Assembly (NCBI GenBank): GCA_016719405.1
Contig: JADJZE010000009.1
Coordinates: forward strand, 3,560-67,559
Direction: 5' to 3'
DNA from: Candidatus Aalborgicola lynettensis
GTDB lineage: Bacteria > Pseudomonadota > Gammaproteobacteria > Burkholderiales > Burkholderiaceae_C
Length of the DNA: 64,000 bases
Positions 54,226 through 62,487 of the stretch are shown here, piece by piece. A program made the translations under genes and the position numbers. Below the pieces are notes generated by a model, which was not told the origin of the DNA, did not search any database, and was given only the letters and a program-made list of their open reading frames with translations. Every line of letters begins with the position of its first letter. Position 1 is the stretch's first letter.

Positions 54226-54301
54226 GTGGCTGTAGCTCAGTTGGTAGAGTCCAGGATTGTGATTCCTGTTGTCGTGGGTTCGAGCCCCATCAGCCACCCC
54301 A
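54226..54301 (+). tRNA. tRNA-His (anticodon GTG), integration target
   Basis: Acceptor GTGGCTG pairs with CAGCCAC, with the extra G at 54225 able to act as G-1. The D arm is AGCTCAGTTGGTAGAGT, the anticodon loop TTGTGAT sits in a CAGGA/TCCTG stem, the T arm is GGGTTCGAGCCCC, and CCA is encoded. Its 3' 48 bases are repeated at 61345-61392, marking it as the attachment site of an integrated element. Confidence 0.96.
54254..54301 (+). repeat. attL, 48-bp direct repeat within tRNA-His
   Basis: The 48 bases from GGATTGTGATTCCTGTTGTC to the tRNA CCA are identical to 61345-61392. The repeat starts in the anticodon stem and runs through the T arm to the end, so integration leaves the tRNA intact at this end. 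Confidence 0.92.
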
Positions 54302-54324
54302 GTTAAGGCCTTACGGCACATAGA

Positions 54325-54360
54325 AAGCCTGCTACGGAAACGATAGCGGGCTTTTTTGTT
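54325..54360 (+). terminator. Terminator after tRNA-His
   Basis: AGCCTGCTA and TAGCGGGCT form a near-perfect stem around CGGAAACGA, followed by TTTTTTG. A related but weaker hairpin (AAGCCTGCTATTTAAAAGATAGCGGG) follows the attR copy at 61399-61430. One of the two must have been carried by the element. Confidence 0.7.
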
Positions 54361-54496
54361 TGTGTGGTTTATTGGTGTCTTACAGACTGTTTACAGACTG
54401 CGGTACAGGGTTTAGCACCAAATCCACCAGCCCCAAAAGCAGAAAACCCGCACTTGGCGGGTCTTGATTTATCTTGATTGTTTTTAAGTCGCTGGG

Positions 54497-54691
54497 CTAA
54501 ATCAGTAAGTCAATCTCTGAGAGATAAACGGCCACCACATCAGGCGGCAGGCCCAAACGCTTGAGAGCGTCGGCAGGTGTCTCGCCATCCAACACGACAA
54601 CCAGCTTTAAGGTTTTGTCGCTGGCGCTGCTTTCAAGTCTGGCGATGCGGGTTTCAATGGTCTGCACGGTGTAGCTCCATGTTTGAGGCAA
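54497..54691 (-). CDS. Hypothetical small island protein
   Basis: The 64-residue product begins MPQTWSYTVQTIETRIARLE and has a coiled-coil-like start, then KLVVVLDGETPADALKRLGL. It overlaps the neighbouring small gene and is the last gene of the minus-strand island unit. No family recognised. A CCCGC-ACTTG-GCGGG hairpin just below it (about 54448-54462) may end the transcript. Confidence 0.45.
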   Translation of the reverse strand: MPQTWSYTVQTIETRIARLESSASDKTLKLVVVLDGETPADALKRLGLPPDVVAVYLSEIDLLI

Positions 54692-54920
54692 TCAAGCGCT
54701 TGATGCCGTGTTTGTTCGGTGGTGTATCGCTGTCCGCCCGCTCGATGAATGCGTCCTCTGTCTCTCCCGGCTGGCGCGTCCATTCGCTTCCATCATCACG
54801 GATATGGTTAATCTCTGCTTCAAGGTGTCCCGGACATACGATGCGGCGAATGATGGTCAATTCCTCGGCGGGCGGGTTTGTTGTTTCCAACGTGGCGATT
54901 CTCTTTTCAAGGTTTTGCAT
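54654..54920 (-). CDS. Hypothetical island protein
   Basis: The 88-residue product starts MQNLEKRIATLETTNPPAEE, a short coiled coil, then IIRRIVCPGHLEAEINHIRD and ESPW-like polar residues (WTRQPGETEDAFIERADSDT). The end NKHGIKRLIASNMELHRADH overlaps the next gene. The composition suggests a phage-like accessory protein. No family recognised. Confidence 0.45.
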   Translation of the reverse strand: MQNLEKRIATLETTNPPAEELTIIRRIVCPGHLEAEINHIRDDGSEWTRQPGETEDAFIERADSDTPPNKHGIKRLIASNMELHRADH

Positions 54921-55335
54921 TCTTTTCCTCCAGTGCGGCCACACGGGCGGCCAGTTCGTCAATCTCGGTAACTCGCGCCAGCGTGCCAATCGCACCCAGC
55001 AGCGCGGCCCCTTGACTTGGTGCAAGCCCGCCACCGGCCACGGCAGACAGCACGGCACGGCCTTGGGCGGTCAGAGTGCCACCATCCGGCAATGAAAGCT
55101 CCACTGCGTGTTCTGTGGCCTTCAGTGGGGCAATAGCACGTTCCAGCAGCAGACGGGCGGCACCCACATCGCCTTCCAGTGCTTTATCAATCATGGCGGC
55201 CAACAATTCCGGTACTCGTTCGGCAATGCTGGCGCGTAGCTTGGAAACTTCACCGGCACCGGGCGGGCGTCCGGCTGGGTTGCCACTCTGTCCAGCCTTC
55301 CAGCGTCCGGGGCGCTTTTTCTTTACTTCAGTCAT
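54907..55335 (-). CDS. DUF5681-domain island protein
   Basis: The 142-residue protein starts MTEVKKKRPGRWKAGQSGNP, followed by AGRPPGAG. This is the DUF5681 signature commonly found next to phage terminase genes. A helical region (RASIAERVPELLAAMIDKAL, GDVGAARLLLERAI) and a coiled tail follow. Its presence suggests a link to phage packaging. It overlaps both neighbours, so it is in the same translation unit. Confidence 0.7.
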   Translation of the reverse strand: MTEVKKKRPGRWKAGQSGNPAGRPPGAGEVSKLRASIAERVPELLAAMIDKALEGDVGAARLLLERAIAPLKATEHAVELSLPDGGTLTAQGRAVLSAVAGGGLAPSQGAALLGAIGTLARVTEIDELAARVAALEEKNAKP

Positions 55336-55711
55336 GTTTACTTCCTGTTCTATCAAGTTGATTCAATTCGCGCAGCACATCGCGCAGGTCACGGGCCATG
55401 AATGCCACGCCACCAGCACCACGCACACGCTCCAGAAAAAGGCTTTGTTCTGGTCGTAGCTTGCCGGTCGGGCTTTTCACTTCCACACCCAGCAGGCGGC
55501 CATCTGTCAGTTGACCCAGCACATCAGGGCAGCCGGTAAAGCCAAAACGGATAAAGCGGTTTCCTACCCGTGCGGCTCCGCTGTTCATTCGTTCGCACCA
55601 GACAACGGCAGGATGGGCGCGCAATGCCTTCAATACCTCCACCAGTGCGGCAGACTCCGGGCGGTCGTTGGTTCGCTTGGGTTGTTGCTCCAGTCCGAAT
55701 AAATCAGCCAT
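55328..55711 (-). CDS. VRR-NUC domain nuclease
   Basis: The 127-residue protein has the VRR-NUC pattern: an N-terminal helix (ESAALVEVLKALRAHPAVVW), NSGAARVGNRFIRFGFTGCP with D of PDVLGQL, and the catalytic GVEVKSPTGKLRPEQSLFLE. Single-domain VRR-NUC proteins are Holliday-junction-type or structure-specific nucleases found in phages and islands. It sits directly below the primase-helicase, separated by an iteron-like block. The start 55711 is MADLFGLEQ. Confidence 0.8.
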   Translation of the reverse strand: MADLFGLEQQPKRTNDRPESAALVEVLKALRAHPAVVWCERMNSGAARVGNRFIRFGFTGCPDVLGQLTDGRLLGVEVKSPTGKLRPEQSLFLERVRGAGGVAFMARDLRDVLRELNQLDRTGSKHD

Positions 55712-55725
55712 GGCAACCCTCACCG

Positions 55726-55822
55726 AAAAAAATAACCGAAAACCTACCCCCCCTAAAGGGGGAGCGGTTAATTTCGGTTACCGAATACAACCGGAAAAGC
55801 CGAAAACGGTTAATTTCGGTTA
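55726..55822. repeat. Iteron-like block between nuclease and primase-helicase
   Basis: The 16-mer CGGTTAATTTCGGTTA occurs at 55765-55780 and again at 55807-55822. Inverted copies of the core (AACCGAAA, ACCGAAA) lie at about 55727-55745, and single TTTCGG/CCGAAA cores are scattered between. The block is AT-rich and about 100 bp long. Such iteron arrays next to a primase-helicase gene often mark a replication origin or an autoregulatory operator. Confidence 0.6.
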
Positions 55823-57810
55823 ATTGGCAGTCCATAGCCACCCCTCATTCAGTCCCAGCACACCATTGGCAACCAGTCCCGTAATTGCTTCTCTGGTGCG
55901 TGTTGCACGGCGGTGGGTCTCGCATGTCAGGCTTGCAGCACCACGGGTTACAGCGGCCTCCAGTTCAATGCAGGGGCGCAGCGGTGGCGCTCCGGGCTTG
56001 CCGGATATGCCATCCTTGAACATGCCACGAATGGCGCTGTAAACCAATTTCTGATTTCCACCTTGTGGCACCTTTACTCGCTTCACATCGTCGGCGGTGG
56101 TGTCGGTGCGTACCGTGCAGGATGTAATGGGGTCGCCATAGGCATCTGTTCCGAGCGTTTCCACTTGGAGCCTAAAGGGGTGCGCGTCACCATCGGCCCC
56201 GTCTTTGGCCTTCGCCACCTTCCATTCCCGGCGGTCGCCATCCCGTGACACCTCTACGGCAGCATCAAGGGCAGCGAATAGCGAACTATGCCCGCGTAGT
56301 CCTTTGCTGGCATCCTTGCCCGTGTGATGCACCAGCACCACCAGCCCATTGATAAGGTGTTGCAGTCGCTTTGCAGCCTCCAGAATTTCCCCCATGTCCC
56401 GGCTGCTGTTTTCGTCAGCAGTGGGGGCGGCCCTGTTGAGGGTGTCGATAAACACCACAGCACCAGAAGGCACCACGGCGGCCAAGTCTTTCACATCGCG
56501 GGGGTCTGTCAGCTTGAACGGCTGTAACACCATATGCAGGCCATCGGGCAGAGTCTGGCCGTTGTGTGTCTCCCATGCTTGGGCGCGTAGCTTGAACCCG
56601 GCTTCACCTTCCAGCGCTGCGTACACCACGGGCGAAGCCTCTACGCGGCACCCAAACCAGCGCGAACCCATCGCAATGTGCGCGGCCATGTCAAAACCTA
56701 GGAACGATTTACCGCTGGCGCTTGGGCCAAACAACCCAGCCAGCCCCACAGCAGGCAACACACCACACACGCGCCATTGAAGCGGGGGCAATGCGTGAAG
56801 GTCAGCACTGCCCAGCAGCTTGTAACGTGGTTCAGGCTTGGGCGGCTCTGTTGCAGTCGCCAGCAGCGCGGCCAGCACGTCGAGCCCTTCACGCTGGGCA
56901 AGGTCGTTCACATCGCTGTTTTTCTTCCACCCATCCGGCATCGCGGCAACTGTCCCGGCAACGGCGGCGGCAATCTTAGCTGCGTCCTGTTCTTTGCCCA
57001 CATCCGGCACCAGCACTAGGCGGGCGGTTTCGTCTTGCTGGCGCAGGGCTTGTGCCACCTTGCCCATATTGCCCGCACCAAAGCAAACCACGGCAGCGGC
57101 CCCGGTTGCTTGCCAACAGGCCCACGCTTGGCCGATACCCTCCACGATGTACACCACGCCACCGGGCGCAATAGTGCCCACGGTGAACCAGCCTTGCACT
57201 GAATGGCCGGGCAGGTTCAATTTGCTGGGCTTGTCGGCAGCTTTTAGGCGTGCAACTACATCGGGCGGCGGTATCAGTTGTAAGGTTGATAGCGTGCCAT
57301 CCGTAGCCATGCACGGCACCACCAAAGCACCGGCCATGCTCTCACCCATGATGCGCAGCGGGTCACCATCCGGCACCACGCGCAGGGCATCCAACGGCAC
57401 ACCAGCGGCACGCTTTGCAGTAATGTACGGATGCCCGTTTGTAGCGGGTTCACAGCGGTTGTAAACCTCGCGGCACCCATGCCGGGGGCAGGCTTGTGCG
57501 GGGGCTCTACGGGGCGTGTAACGCGTTCTGGTGCGGGTCTGGGTGTGCTGTTGCCCTCTGCCCATCCGTGGTCACGGGCCATGCCAAACAATGCACCAGC
57601 ACCAACACCACCGGGCGCAGTCTTGAAACTGCGAAAAGTAGCGCGGCAGGCTTGGGCGTTGTAGGTGTCGGCTGTGGCGCTCCAGTTGTCGAAGTCATCA
57701 AAGCCACCACCAGCAGCGTGAAAAGCCATGCCAGCTTTAACCCACTGGTCACGCGGCAGGTCGGCCGGTATCGAGTGCAACGCATCACGGGCGCGGTCAG
57801 GTTGTGCCAT
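55820..57810 (-). pseudogene. Island primase-helicase (PriCT-2 / Toprim / RepA-like), one frameshift
   Basis: From the ATG at 57810 (MAQPDRARDALHSIPADLPR) the N-terminal part is a PriCT-2-like domain with WVKAGMAFHAAGGGFDDFDN. The frame shifts near 57484-57488 (a five-G run) and then reads EVYNRCEPATNGHPYITAKR, a Toprim-like region (VVYIVEGIGQAWACWQATGA), and a RepA-type helicase with Walker A FGPSASGKSF and VVFIDTLNRA. Together they would give about 660 residues. The protein would prime and unwind the excised element. Whether the shift is real or a base-count error is open. Confidence 0.75.
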
Positions 57811-57967
57811 TAAGCACCGGCACCCCTGCATGGCGCTTGTTTTCGGCGAATAACGCGCTGGGGCATCGGCGGTGGGTGTAACGGCTTGACCGGCCCACCC
57901 AATCACCTACTGCGACGGCGTCTCCGTCCATGGGGTTCAACCACAGCGGCGGTTCACGCGCCACAAC

Positions 57968-58216
57968 TCAGACCGCCGGACATCCCGGCCGGGGCACGGT
58001 TGCGGGGGTGGGCTGACCACCACCCAATGCCCAGCGCGCAACCGTGCGGCAGTTGATAAAATCAGTAGCGGATTTAGGCTGTTGGCGGCACCTGCCGAGA
58101 CACCCGGCCTCGCCTTTGTGGCCGGCCTTCATGCGCCACCCCGCCAGTGCTTTAACTCCGGCAGTTCCACGCCAAAGGCCACCATGCGCGCGGGCGAATC
58201 GGGCCACTGCCATCAC
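57968..58216 (-). CDS. Small hypothetical island ORF
   Basis: A frame of 82 codons starts GTG ATG at 58216, overlapping the stop of the upstream small gene (GTGA). The product (MMAVARFARAHGGLWRGTAG then AGHKGEAGCLGRCRQQPKSA) is Arg/Gly-rich with no recognised fold. Translational coupling is the main support. The 57811-57967 gap shows nothing else. Confidence 0.3.
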   Translation of the reverse strand: MMAVARFARAHGGLWRGTAGVKALAGWRMKAGHKGEAGCLGRCRQQPKSATDFINCRTVARWALGGGQPTPATVPRPGCPAV

Positions 58217-58377
58217 GCATCGCCCACACGCGCAAGGTTTGCGGCGCCCGGTTCAGGTATACGCGTCTCAGCGGTCAGGTTGGGTGCCACCAGTTCCAGC
58301 GGCGGATACGGGGTGAACTGTTGCGGGGCGGTTGCCTCGCGCATCGTTTGGATGCTTGAATGGGTTGCTGTCGTCAT
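58213..58377 (-). CDS. Small hypothetical island ORF
   Basis: A frame of 54 codons begins at the ATG at 58377 with a GGAGCC upstream. The product starts MTTATHSSIQTMREATAPQQ and is rich in Pro/Ala/Glu. It overlaps the next small frame. No family recognised. Confidence 0.35.
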   Translation of the reverse strand: MTTATHSSIQTMREATAPQQFTPYPPLELVAPNLTAETRIPEPGAANLARVGDA

Positions 58378-58490
58378 GAAAAAGGCTCCAAGTAGCATCG
58401 CTTTTCAGCGAAGCAACACCGAACAATTTCGATGCATGGAAACCCATTCTTTTCATATCGAGGCCAGCGGACAAACTCCTTAGAAAGCCC

Positions 58491-58880
58491 CTAGATATCC
58501 CGTAGAAAGTCCGAAGAATCAGCCCAGCGGGCTGTATTTCCGGCCCGGAACATTCGCCATGAGTTAGCGGTGGCTATTCCTGGGCTTGACTTGTCCGTCG
58601 CCTTTGCGCCCAATCCAATGCAGCGTTTTCCCACCAACCACGGGCCAGCCCTGGCAGCATTCAATCCGTTATTCGCTGCTCCCAAAATATCCATCCGAAT
58701 GTTCGGCCATTCGTGTTCGTGGGCAGCAATCAACGCGGTCTTGGTCATACTAAATTTAGGGCCAGTGGCGGCTGGTTTTCCCCCTTCAACTGCAGGGCCA
58801 TCATTGGCAACTTTCACGGGCGCAGGCGTTGCGGCCTTTTCAAGCTCGGTTTCATCTTGCTGGTGCTCCAAGTAACGCAA
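58491..58880 (-). CDS. Hypothetical island protein
   Basis: The frame of 129 codons starts MRYLEHQQDETELEKAATPA. A linker is followed by a more ordered part (SMTKTALIAAHEHEWPNIRM, LGAANNGLNAARAGPWLVGK). Trp and Gly content suggests a folded domain. No family recognised. It lies between the small genes and the 70-residue protein on the same strand. Confidence 0.45.
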   Translation of the reverse strand: MRYLEHQQDETELEKAATPAPVKVANDGPAVEGGKPAATGPKFSMTKTALIAAHEHEWPNIRMDILGAANNGLNAARAGPWLVGKRCIGLGAKATDKSSPGIATANSWRMFRAGNTARWADSSDFLRDI

Positions 58881-58982
58881 AGTCTGTCTCTCACGGCCAT
58901 TCGCTTTGCCCAGCTTTCAGCCAAGATGCGCAGTTGGGTGCGCTTGATAAGCCATTTGCCAGACAGTTGCCCACTCCAGTGT

Positions 58983-59195
58983 TCAGGCATTTTGTCGGCG
59001 GCGTATTCGTTCTCCACCAGCCATGAAATGGGATAGGGCCTCAGCAGGCACCCGGCACGCTCCGAGTTCTGGCACGACAACCATGAAAACAAGCGCATCC
59101 GTTTCAAGGCCAAGATTCAAAATGTAATCTTCGGTATTACTGCTTTCTGCCATTGCTGTTGGCATATCAAGCATGTCCGGTGTAACCATTTGCAC
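58983..59195 (-). CDS. Small hypothetical island protein
   Basis: The 70-residue product begins MQMVTPDMLDMPTAMAESSN and has the pattern DYILNLGLETDALVFMVVVP and SHFMAGGERIRRRQ. It is acidic at the start and basic at the end, as seen in some small phage regulators. No family recognised. It has good spacing to a GGGGTG ribosome binding site. Confidence 0.5.
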   Translation of the reverse strand: MQMVTPDMLDMPTAMAESSNTEDYILNLGLETDALVFMVVVPELGACRVPAEALSHFMAGGERIRRRQNA

Positions 59196-59297
59196 CCCTT
59201 CAAGGTGTCACTTCATTTGGGAGCCCCAGCCGGTCTGTGAAGGTCAGACTTTTCGCCAGCGGTAATTAGGCGCAGGCTAGGCAAGGGCAAAACTGAT

Positions 59298-59609
59298 TTA
59301 CGCGGCTTCGCTCATTTCATGGGCCATTGCGATGCGTGCAAACGCAGTTGTTGCAATGTCGAACAATCCCTTCGCGTGTTGGTGGTACTCGATAACCATT
59401 TCTGCCATTTCCTCGAATGCTATGGGTTCTTCCTTCGCCACCCTTACCAGTGTGTCGCTATCACGAGCACAGGCCAGCAATACAAGCCTGCGCTGTTGGC
59501 CTCGCTCTTGTGAACTTGCGCCTTCCTCCATTTGCATCATGGTCGCATCGTCAATATCTGCCTTATAGCCTTTGTTAAAGTGCGCTACATTCCTTTTATC
59601 CATTTTCAA
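59298..59609 (-). CDS. Hypothetical island protein near integrase
   Basis: The 103-residue product starts MKMDKRNVAHFNKGYKADID behind a strong AGGAG site. It is largely helical (QRRLVLLACARDSDTLVRVA, FEEMAEMVIEYHQHAKGLFD). It is the next gene below the integrase and could be a regulator or excision protein, but no helix-turn-helix is obvious. No family recognised. Confidence 0.55.
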   Translation of the reverse strand: MKMDKRNVAHFNKGYKADIDDATMMQMEEGASSQERGQQRRLVLLACARDSDTLVRVAKEEPIAFEEMAEMVIEYHQHAKGLFDIATTAFARIAMAHEMSEAA

Positions 59610-59705
59610 ACTCCTGTTTTGACTGTGGTCAGGGGCTGGGCGGTGTTTGCAGCACCTACCGGCCCCGCCTATTTGCCCTGAATAATCCGCGTCAGGGCTT
59701 CGCGG

Positions 59706-61175
59706 TTAACTGTTCACCACCCGCAGCGCACCGGGCGCGGCCTTTGCGTCAAACGTCACCCCCGCTTGCTCCAATATCCACGCTTCTATCCTTGTGTGGT
59801 GCAGCGCCAGCAGTTCGAGCGGGCGCACGGTGTAATGCTTTTCAGCGGTCGCGCTCGGTTTGTGCCCCATCAATTGCGCCACCACGCCGGCCGGGATTTC
59901 CAGCCACTCGGTAAGGCTTTTGAACGAACGGCGCAGGCCATGCAAGGTTAGGCCTTCCAGCCCAGCAGCACGACATGCGCGGGTGTGGGGGGTGTTGGGC
60001 TCGGATATGTAGCCGGTCTCGCTGGTCTCCAACACTGAACCAGCAGGGGCGGCCTTACCTTTTGCGGCGCTCTTGCGCTCTCGGCGGGCAATGTTCTTTT
60101 CGTCCATTTGCAGTGCGCGTGCACTGGCAAACACGTAATCATTGCGGCGGGGCAGGGTGGTTATCAGGCTTTCAACGTATGGCGTGAGTGGAATTTCGCG
60201 CGCGCCTTCCACCTTGTCATTTATATTGATGCCCTTCCATTGGGTGTTCACATCCACCCATCGCATGGTCAGCACTTCATTCAACCGTGCACCAGTGAGT
60301 AAAAGCACTTGCAGGCAGGCGGATATGGCGGGGTTTTGAATCTGGCGCACTGCGGCAAACCATGCTTCAAGCTGGCCCTTTTGCAGCACATCCTTTTTCG
60401 TTCCGGCCTTGCCCAACGCTTCGCGGGCTTTCTTGGTCTTGGCTGGGTTCTTTGCGGGCATCAGGTCGGCATATTCCGGTTGCTCAGCGCACCAGGTAAG
60501 AAACACTGTAAGCAGTCGCCATGCAAGGCGGGCAGACGTTGGGCGGGTCTTTCCCTCCTTTGCGGCCCATGCCTCTATGGTGGGCTGGTCTAGGTCTTTC
60601 AATGCAAGCGGCATCAATTCGGCAAGGGGCTGGGCAATAGTTAGCCCTTTGCCTCCGCGTTTCTTGCGCTCCACGCCTCCGGGCTTGATTTTGTTGCGGT
60701 GGTCTTGGATGTGAGCATCACCCCAAAATTGGCGGCGCTTTTCTATGTAGTCCTCCCATACTTCGCCCACGGTCAGCGATTCGGCGGCTTGCCTTTGGGT
60801 GTTCTCTGCATCTTTGGCGGCCTTCTCTGCATCGGCGGCGGCTTTGGCCTCCTGTTGCTGGCGCTCAATTTCTCGCGGGTCGGTTCCGCTTTCGGTCAAC
60901 CCCCGCAGGCGGTGGGCTTCGGTTTTGGCTTCGTCAATCGACACGGCAGGCCATTCGCCCAAAGCGCGGGTAAATAGCTTGCCCTTGATGCGGGTTTCAA
61001 ATTGCCAGTGCTTGCCCCCGGCCTTGGTCACACGCAGGCGCAAACCCTTTTTGTCGGCATCACGCACCAGCACGAAGGGCAAACCATCGGGGCAGGCGGC
61101 ACGCTCCAATATCCCATGCGTTAGGTCGTTGGTGCCCTTGTAATCAATCGGGGCGGTCTTGCTTGGTCGTGCCAT
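59706..61175 (-). CDS. Tyrosine site-specific integrase of the tRNA-His island
   Basis: The 489-residue protein starts MARPSKTAPIDYKGTNDLTH. It has the DUF4102-type N-terminal arm-binding region of P4-like integrases (FVLVRDADKKGLRLRVTKAG), a core-binding domain, and a catalytic domain with Arg in LLLTGARLNEVLTMRW, HGLRRSFKSL, and GHKPSATAEKHY with the tyrosine. It lies next to attR and should recombine at the tRNA-His site. It appears intact. Confidence 0.93.
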   Translation of the reverse strand: MARPSKTAPIDYKGTNDLTHGILERAACPDGLPFVLVRDADKKGLRLRVTKAGGKHWQFETRIKGKLFTRALGEWPAVSIDEAKTEAHRLRGLTESGTDPREIERQQQEAKAAADAEKAAKDAENTQRQAAESLTVGEVWEDYIEKRRQFWGDAHIQDHRNKIKPGGVERKKRGGKGLTIAQPLAELMPLALKDLDQPTIEAWAAKEGKTRPTSARLAWRLLTVFLTWCAEQPEYADLMPAKNPAKTKKAREALGKAGTKKDVLQKGQLEAWFAAVRQIQNPAISACLQVLLLTGARLNEVLTMRWVDVNTQWKGININDKVEGAREIPLTPYVESLITTLPRRNDYVFASARALQMDEKNIARRERKSAAKGKAAPAGSVLETSETGYISEPNTPHTRACRAAGLEGLTLHGLRRSFKSLTEWLEIPAGVVAQLMGHKPSATAEKHYTVRPLELLALHHTRIEAWILEQAGVTFDAKAAPGALRVVNS

Positions 61176-61344
61176 GTTGAACCCTCTTTCAGCTTTTACA
61201 GACTGTTTACAGACTGAAATTTGCAATTTAGGCGAATTTCAATCAACGCTTGGTCTGTATGTCTGCCCAGTAGTTTGCAGGTAAGTCGTTGATTTATATA
61301 GAGTGTATCAATATCAATCAACACTGGCAAATACTTATTTTATG

Positions 61345-61392
61345 GGATTGTGATTCCTGTTGTCGTGGGTTCGAGCCCCATCAGCCACCCCA
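61345..61392 (+). repeat. attR, second copy of the tRNA-His 3' end
   Basis: These 48 bases are identical to 54254-54301. They begin after an AT-rich stretch beyond the integrase start and end with the CCA. Only the last two thirds of the tRNA is present, so this copy is not a functional gene. Confidence 0.92.
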
Positions 61393-61439
61393 TATGAAAT
61401 AAGGAAAGCCTGCTATTTAAAAGATAGCGGGATTTTTGC

Positions 61440-61761
61440 TTTTGTGCTGCTTGTAGGCAATCTGTAGGCATATTGCCTAAGCCATTGCTTCTTTTGAAGC
61501 TCAAGGGGGCGTCTAGTCAGACACCCCCGCCGCATGGCTCCCTCTGCACAATGACCGCCCCCACGGCGCCGTCATATCGGACCAGCTAAAAACTATCGCG
61601 CCAGTCGCTGCGCTTGGTGTCACGCAAGTTTCGGGACGCTGGTCCTCCAACTCCAAATCAAGACATCTAGCCCGACACCCCCACCAAGCGCCCGAACAGT
61701 TATGCCGGGGACTTGGTGGGGGATGCCAGACAGGGTGCGATTCAAAGTGATGTGCCGCCCA
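61440..61761. other. Stretch between attR and the transposase remnant
   Basis: No supported gene. The right part likely includes the downstream end of the transposase remnant's insertion sequence. A 64-codon open frame here (61620-61811, minus) reads through that remnant in a different frame and is rejected. Confidence 0.4.
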
Positions 61762-62273
61762 TCAAGTGGCATACAGATAGTTGGTCGCCCAGTAACTGTG
61801 CCATTCACCATTGAGGCGACTCACCCGTAATGCCAGCATGTGTTCGGCGTTTTCGGGTGTCCACCACGAACCCGGTAGCTTCAGACGCTTTTGCACAACG
61901 TATCGGTGCGCACTCTCAATTTCCCCGGAGCCTATGGGCAGATCCTGCGTATTGCCCCTCGTAGTCCAGTTGATCTTGCCTGTGGCTGAGGTAGCGGTGG
62001 CAGCGCCGTATGGGGGGGCCAGTTCCTCTGGCGTGTCGAGCGGTTCCAGATTGGCTTGTAGATCATTCAGTAGTGGCCCCAGGCCTTGCGTCTTGAGGCG
62101 CTCCCTTTGCGTTTGCAGCCAAAGCTGCTGTGCAGGCGCCTCGCTATGGATGGCCTGGGCTGCGGCACCAAAGGATAGTCACATACGTGGAAGAAGTCCA
62201 CGAGGTAGCTGCTTTGAGCGCCAAAGCGCTCTTTGATTTGGTTCGCTATCCAGGGTGTGCCCCTGAGTATTCC
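61762..62273 (-). pseudogene. C-terminal remnant of an ISKra4-like transposase
   Basis: On the minus strand the frame reads TPWIANQIKERFGAQSSYLV, then a frameshift near 62176, then a region ending with LPIGSGEIESAHRYVVQKRL, SWWTPENAEHMLALRVSRLN and a stop at 61762-61764. The IGSGEIES-HRYVVQKR pattern is typical of the C-terminal part of ISKra4 / UPF0236-type transposases. The N-terminal half is missing: homology stops at 62273 where IS21-type terminal repeats begin, so a second insertion interrupted it. Confidence 0.75.
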
Positions 62274-62278
62274 GGCCC

Positions 62279-62390
62279 AACGTGACCGGCGATTCCGGGA
62301 ACGTGACCGCTAGTGCGGCGAAGGTGACCGAAGGGATTCCGGCAACGTGACCGCTGATTCCGGCGATCGTGACCGCTACAAACGGTCACA
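62279..62390 (+). repeat. IS21-family terminal repeat block
   Basis: Five copies of GTGACCG are spaced about 20 bp apart. Several are in the fuller form AACGTGACCGCTGATTCCGG. Multiple terminal repeats of this form are characteristic of IS21-family ends in Burkholderiales. They mark the left end of the element whose istA follows. Confidence 0.75.
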
Positions 62391-62487
62391 CCAGTCGGAG
62401 CGGCGGTATACGCCATCGGTGCGGTGTTGCGCATAAACGAAACCTGCGGGTCGTGTAGCTTCTTGCCCTTTTTAGTCAAGGAACCCC

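Larger units (their letters stand above)
54254..61392. mobile_element. 7.1 kb integrative element in tRNA-His, satellite-like
   Basis: The element is bounded by a 48-bp direct repeat of the tRNA-His 3' end. It encodes a tyrosine integrase (59706-61175) next to the right end, a primase-helicase, a VRR-NUC nuclease, a DUF5681 protein and several small unknowns. All genes lie on the minus strand, as a single unit running away from the integrase. No capsid, tail or conjugation genes are present. Size, polarity and gene content fit a phage-satellite or small integrative element rather than a full prophage. The right end abuts a graveyard of insertion sequences. Confidence 0.85.

Noticed and set aside
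58044..58483. Plus-strand frames of 90-133 codons in the island
   Set aside because: They oppose the uniform minus-strand direction of the island, lack ribosome binding sites and overlap better-supported minus-strand frames.
61620..61811. A 63-codon minus-strand frame beside the transposase remnant
   Set aside because: It is the wrong-frame reading of the end of the ISKra4-like transposase remnant.
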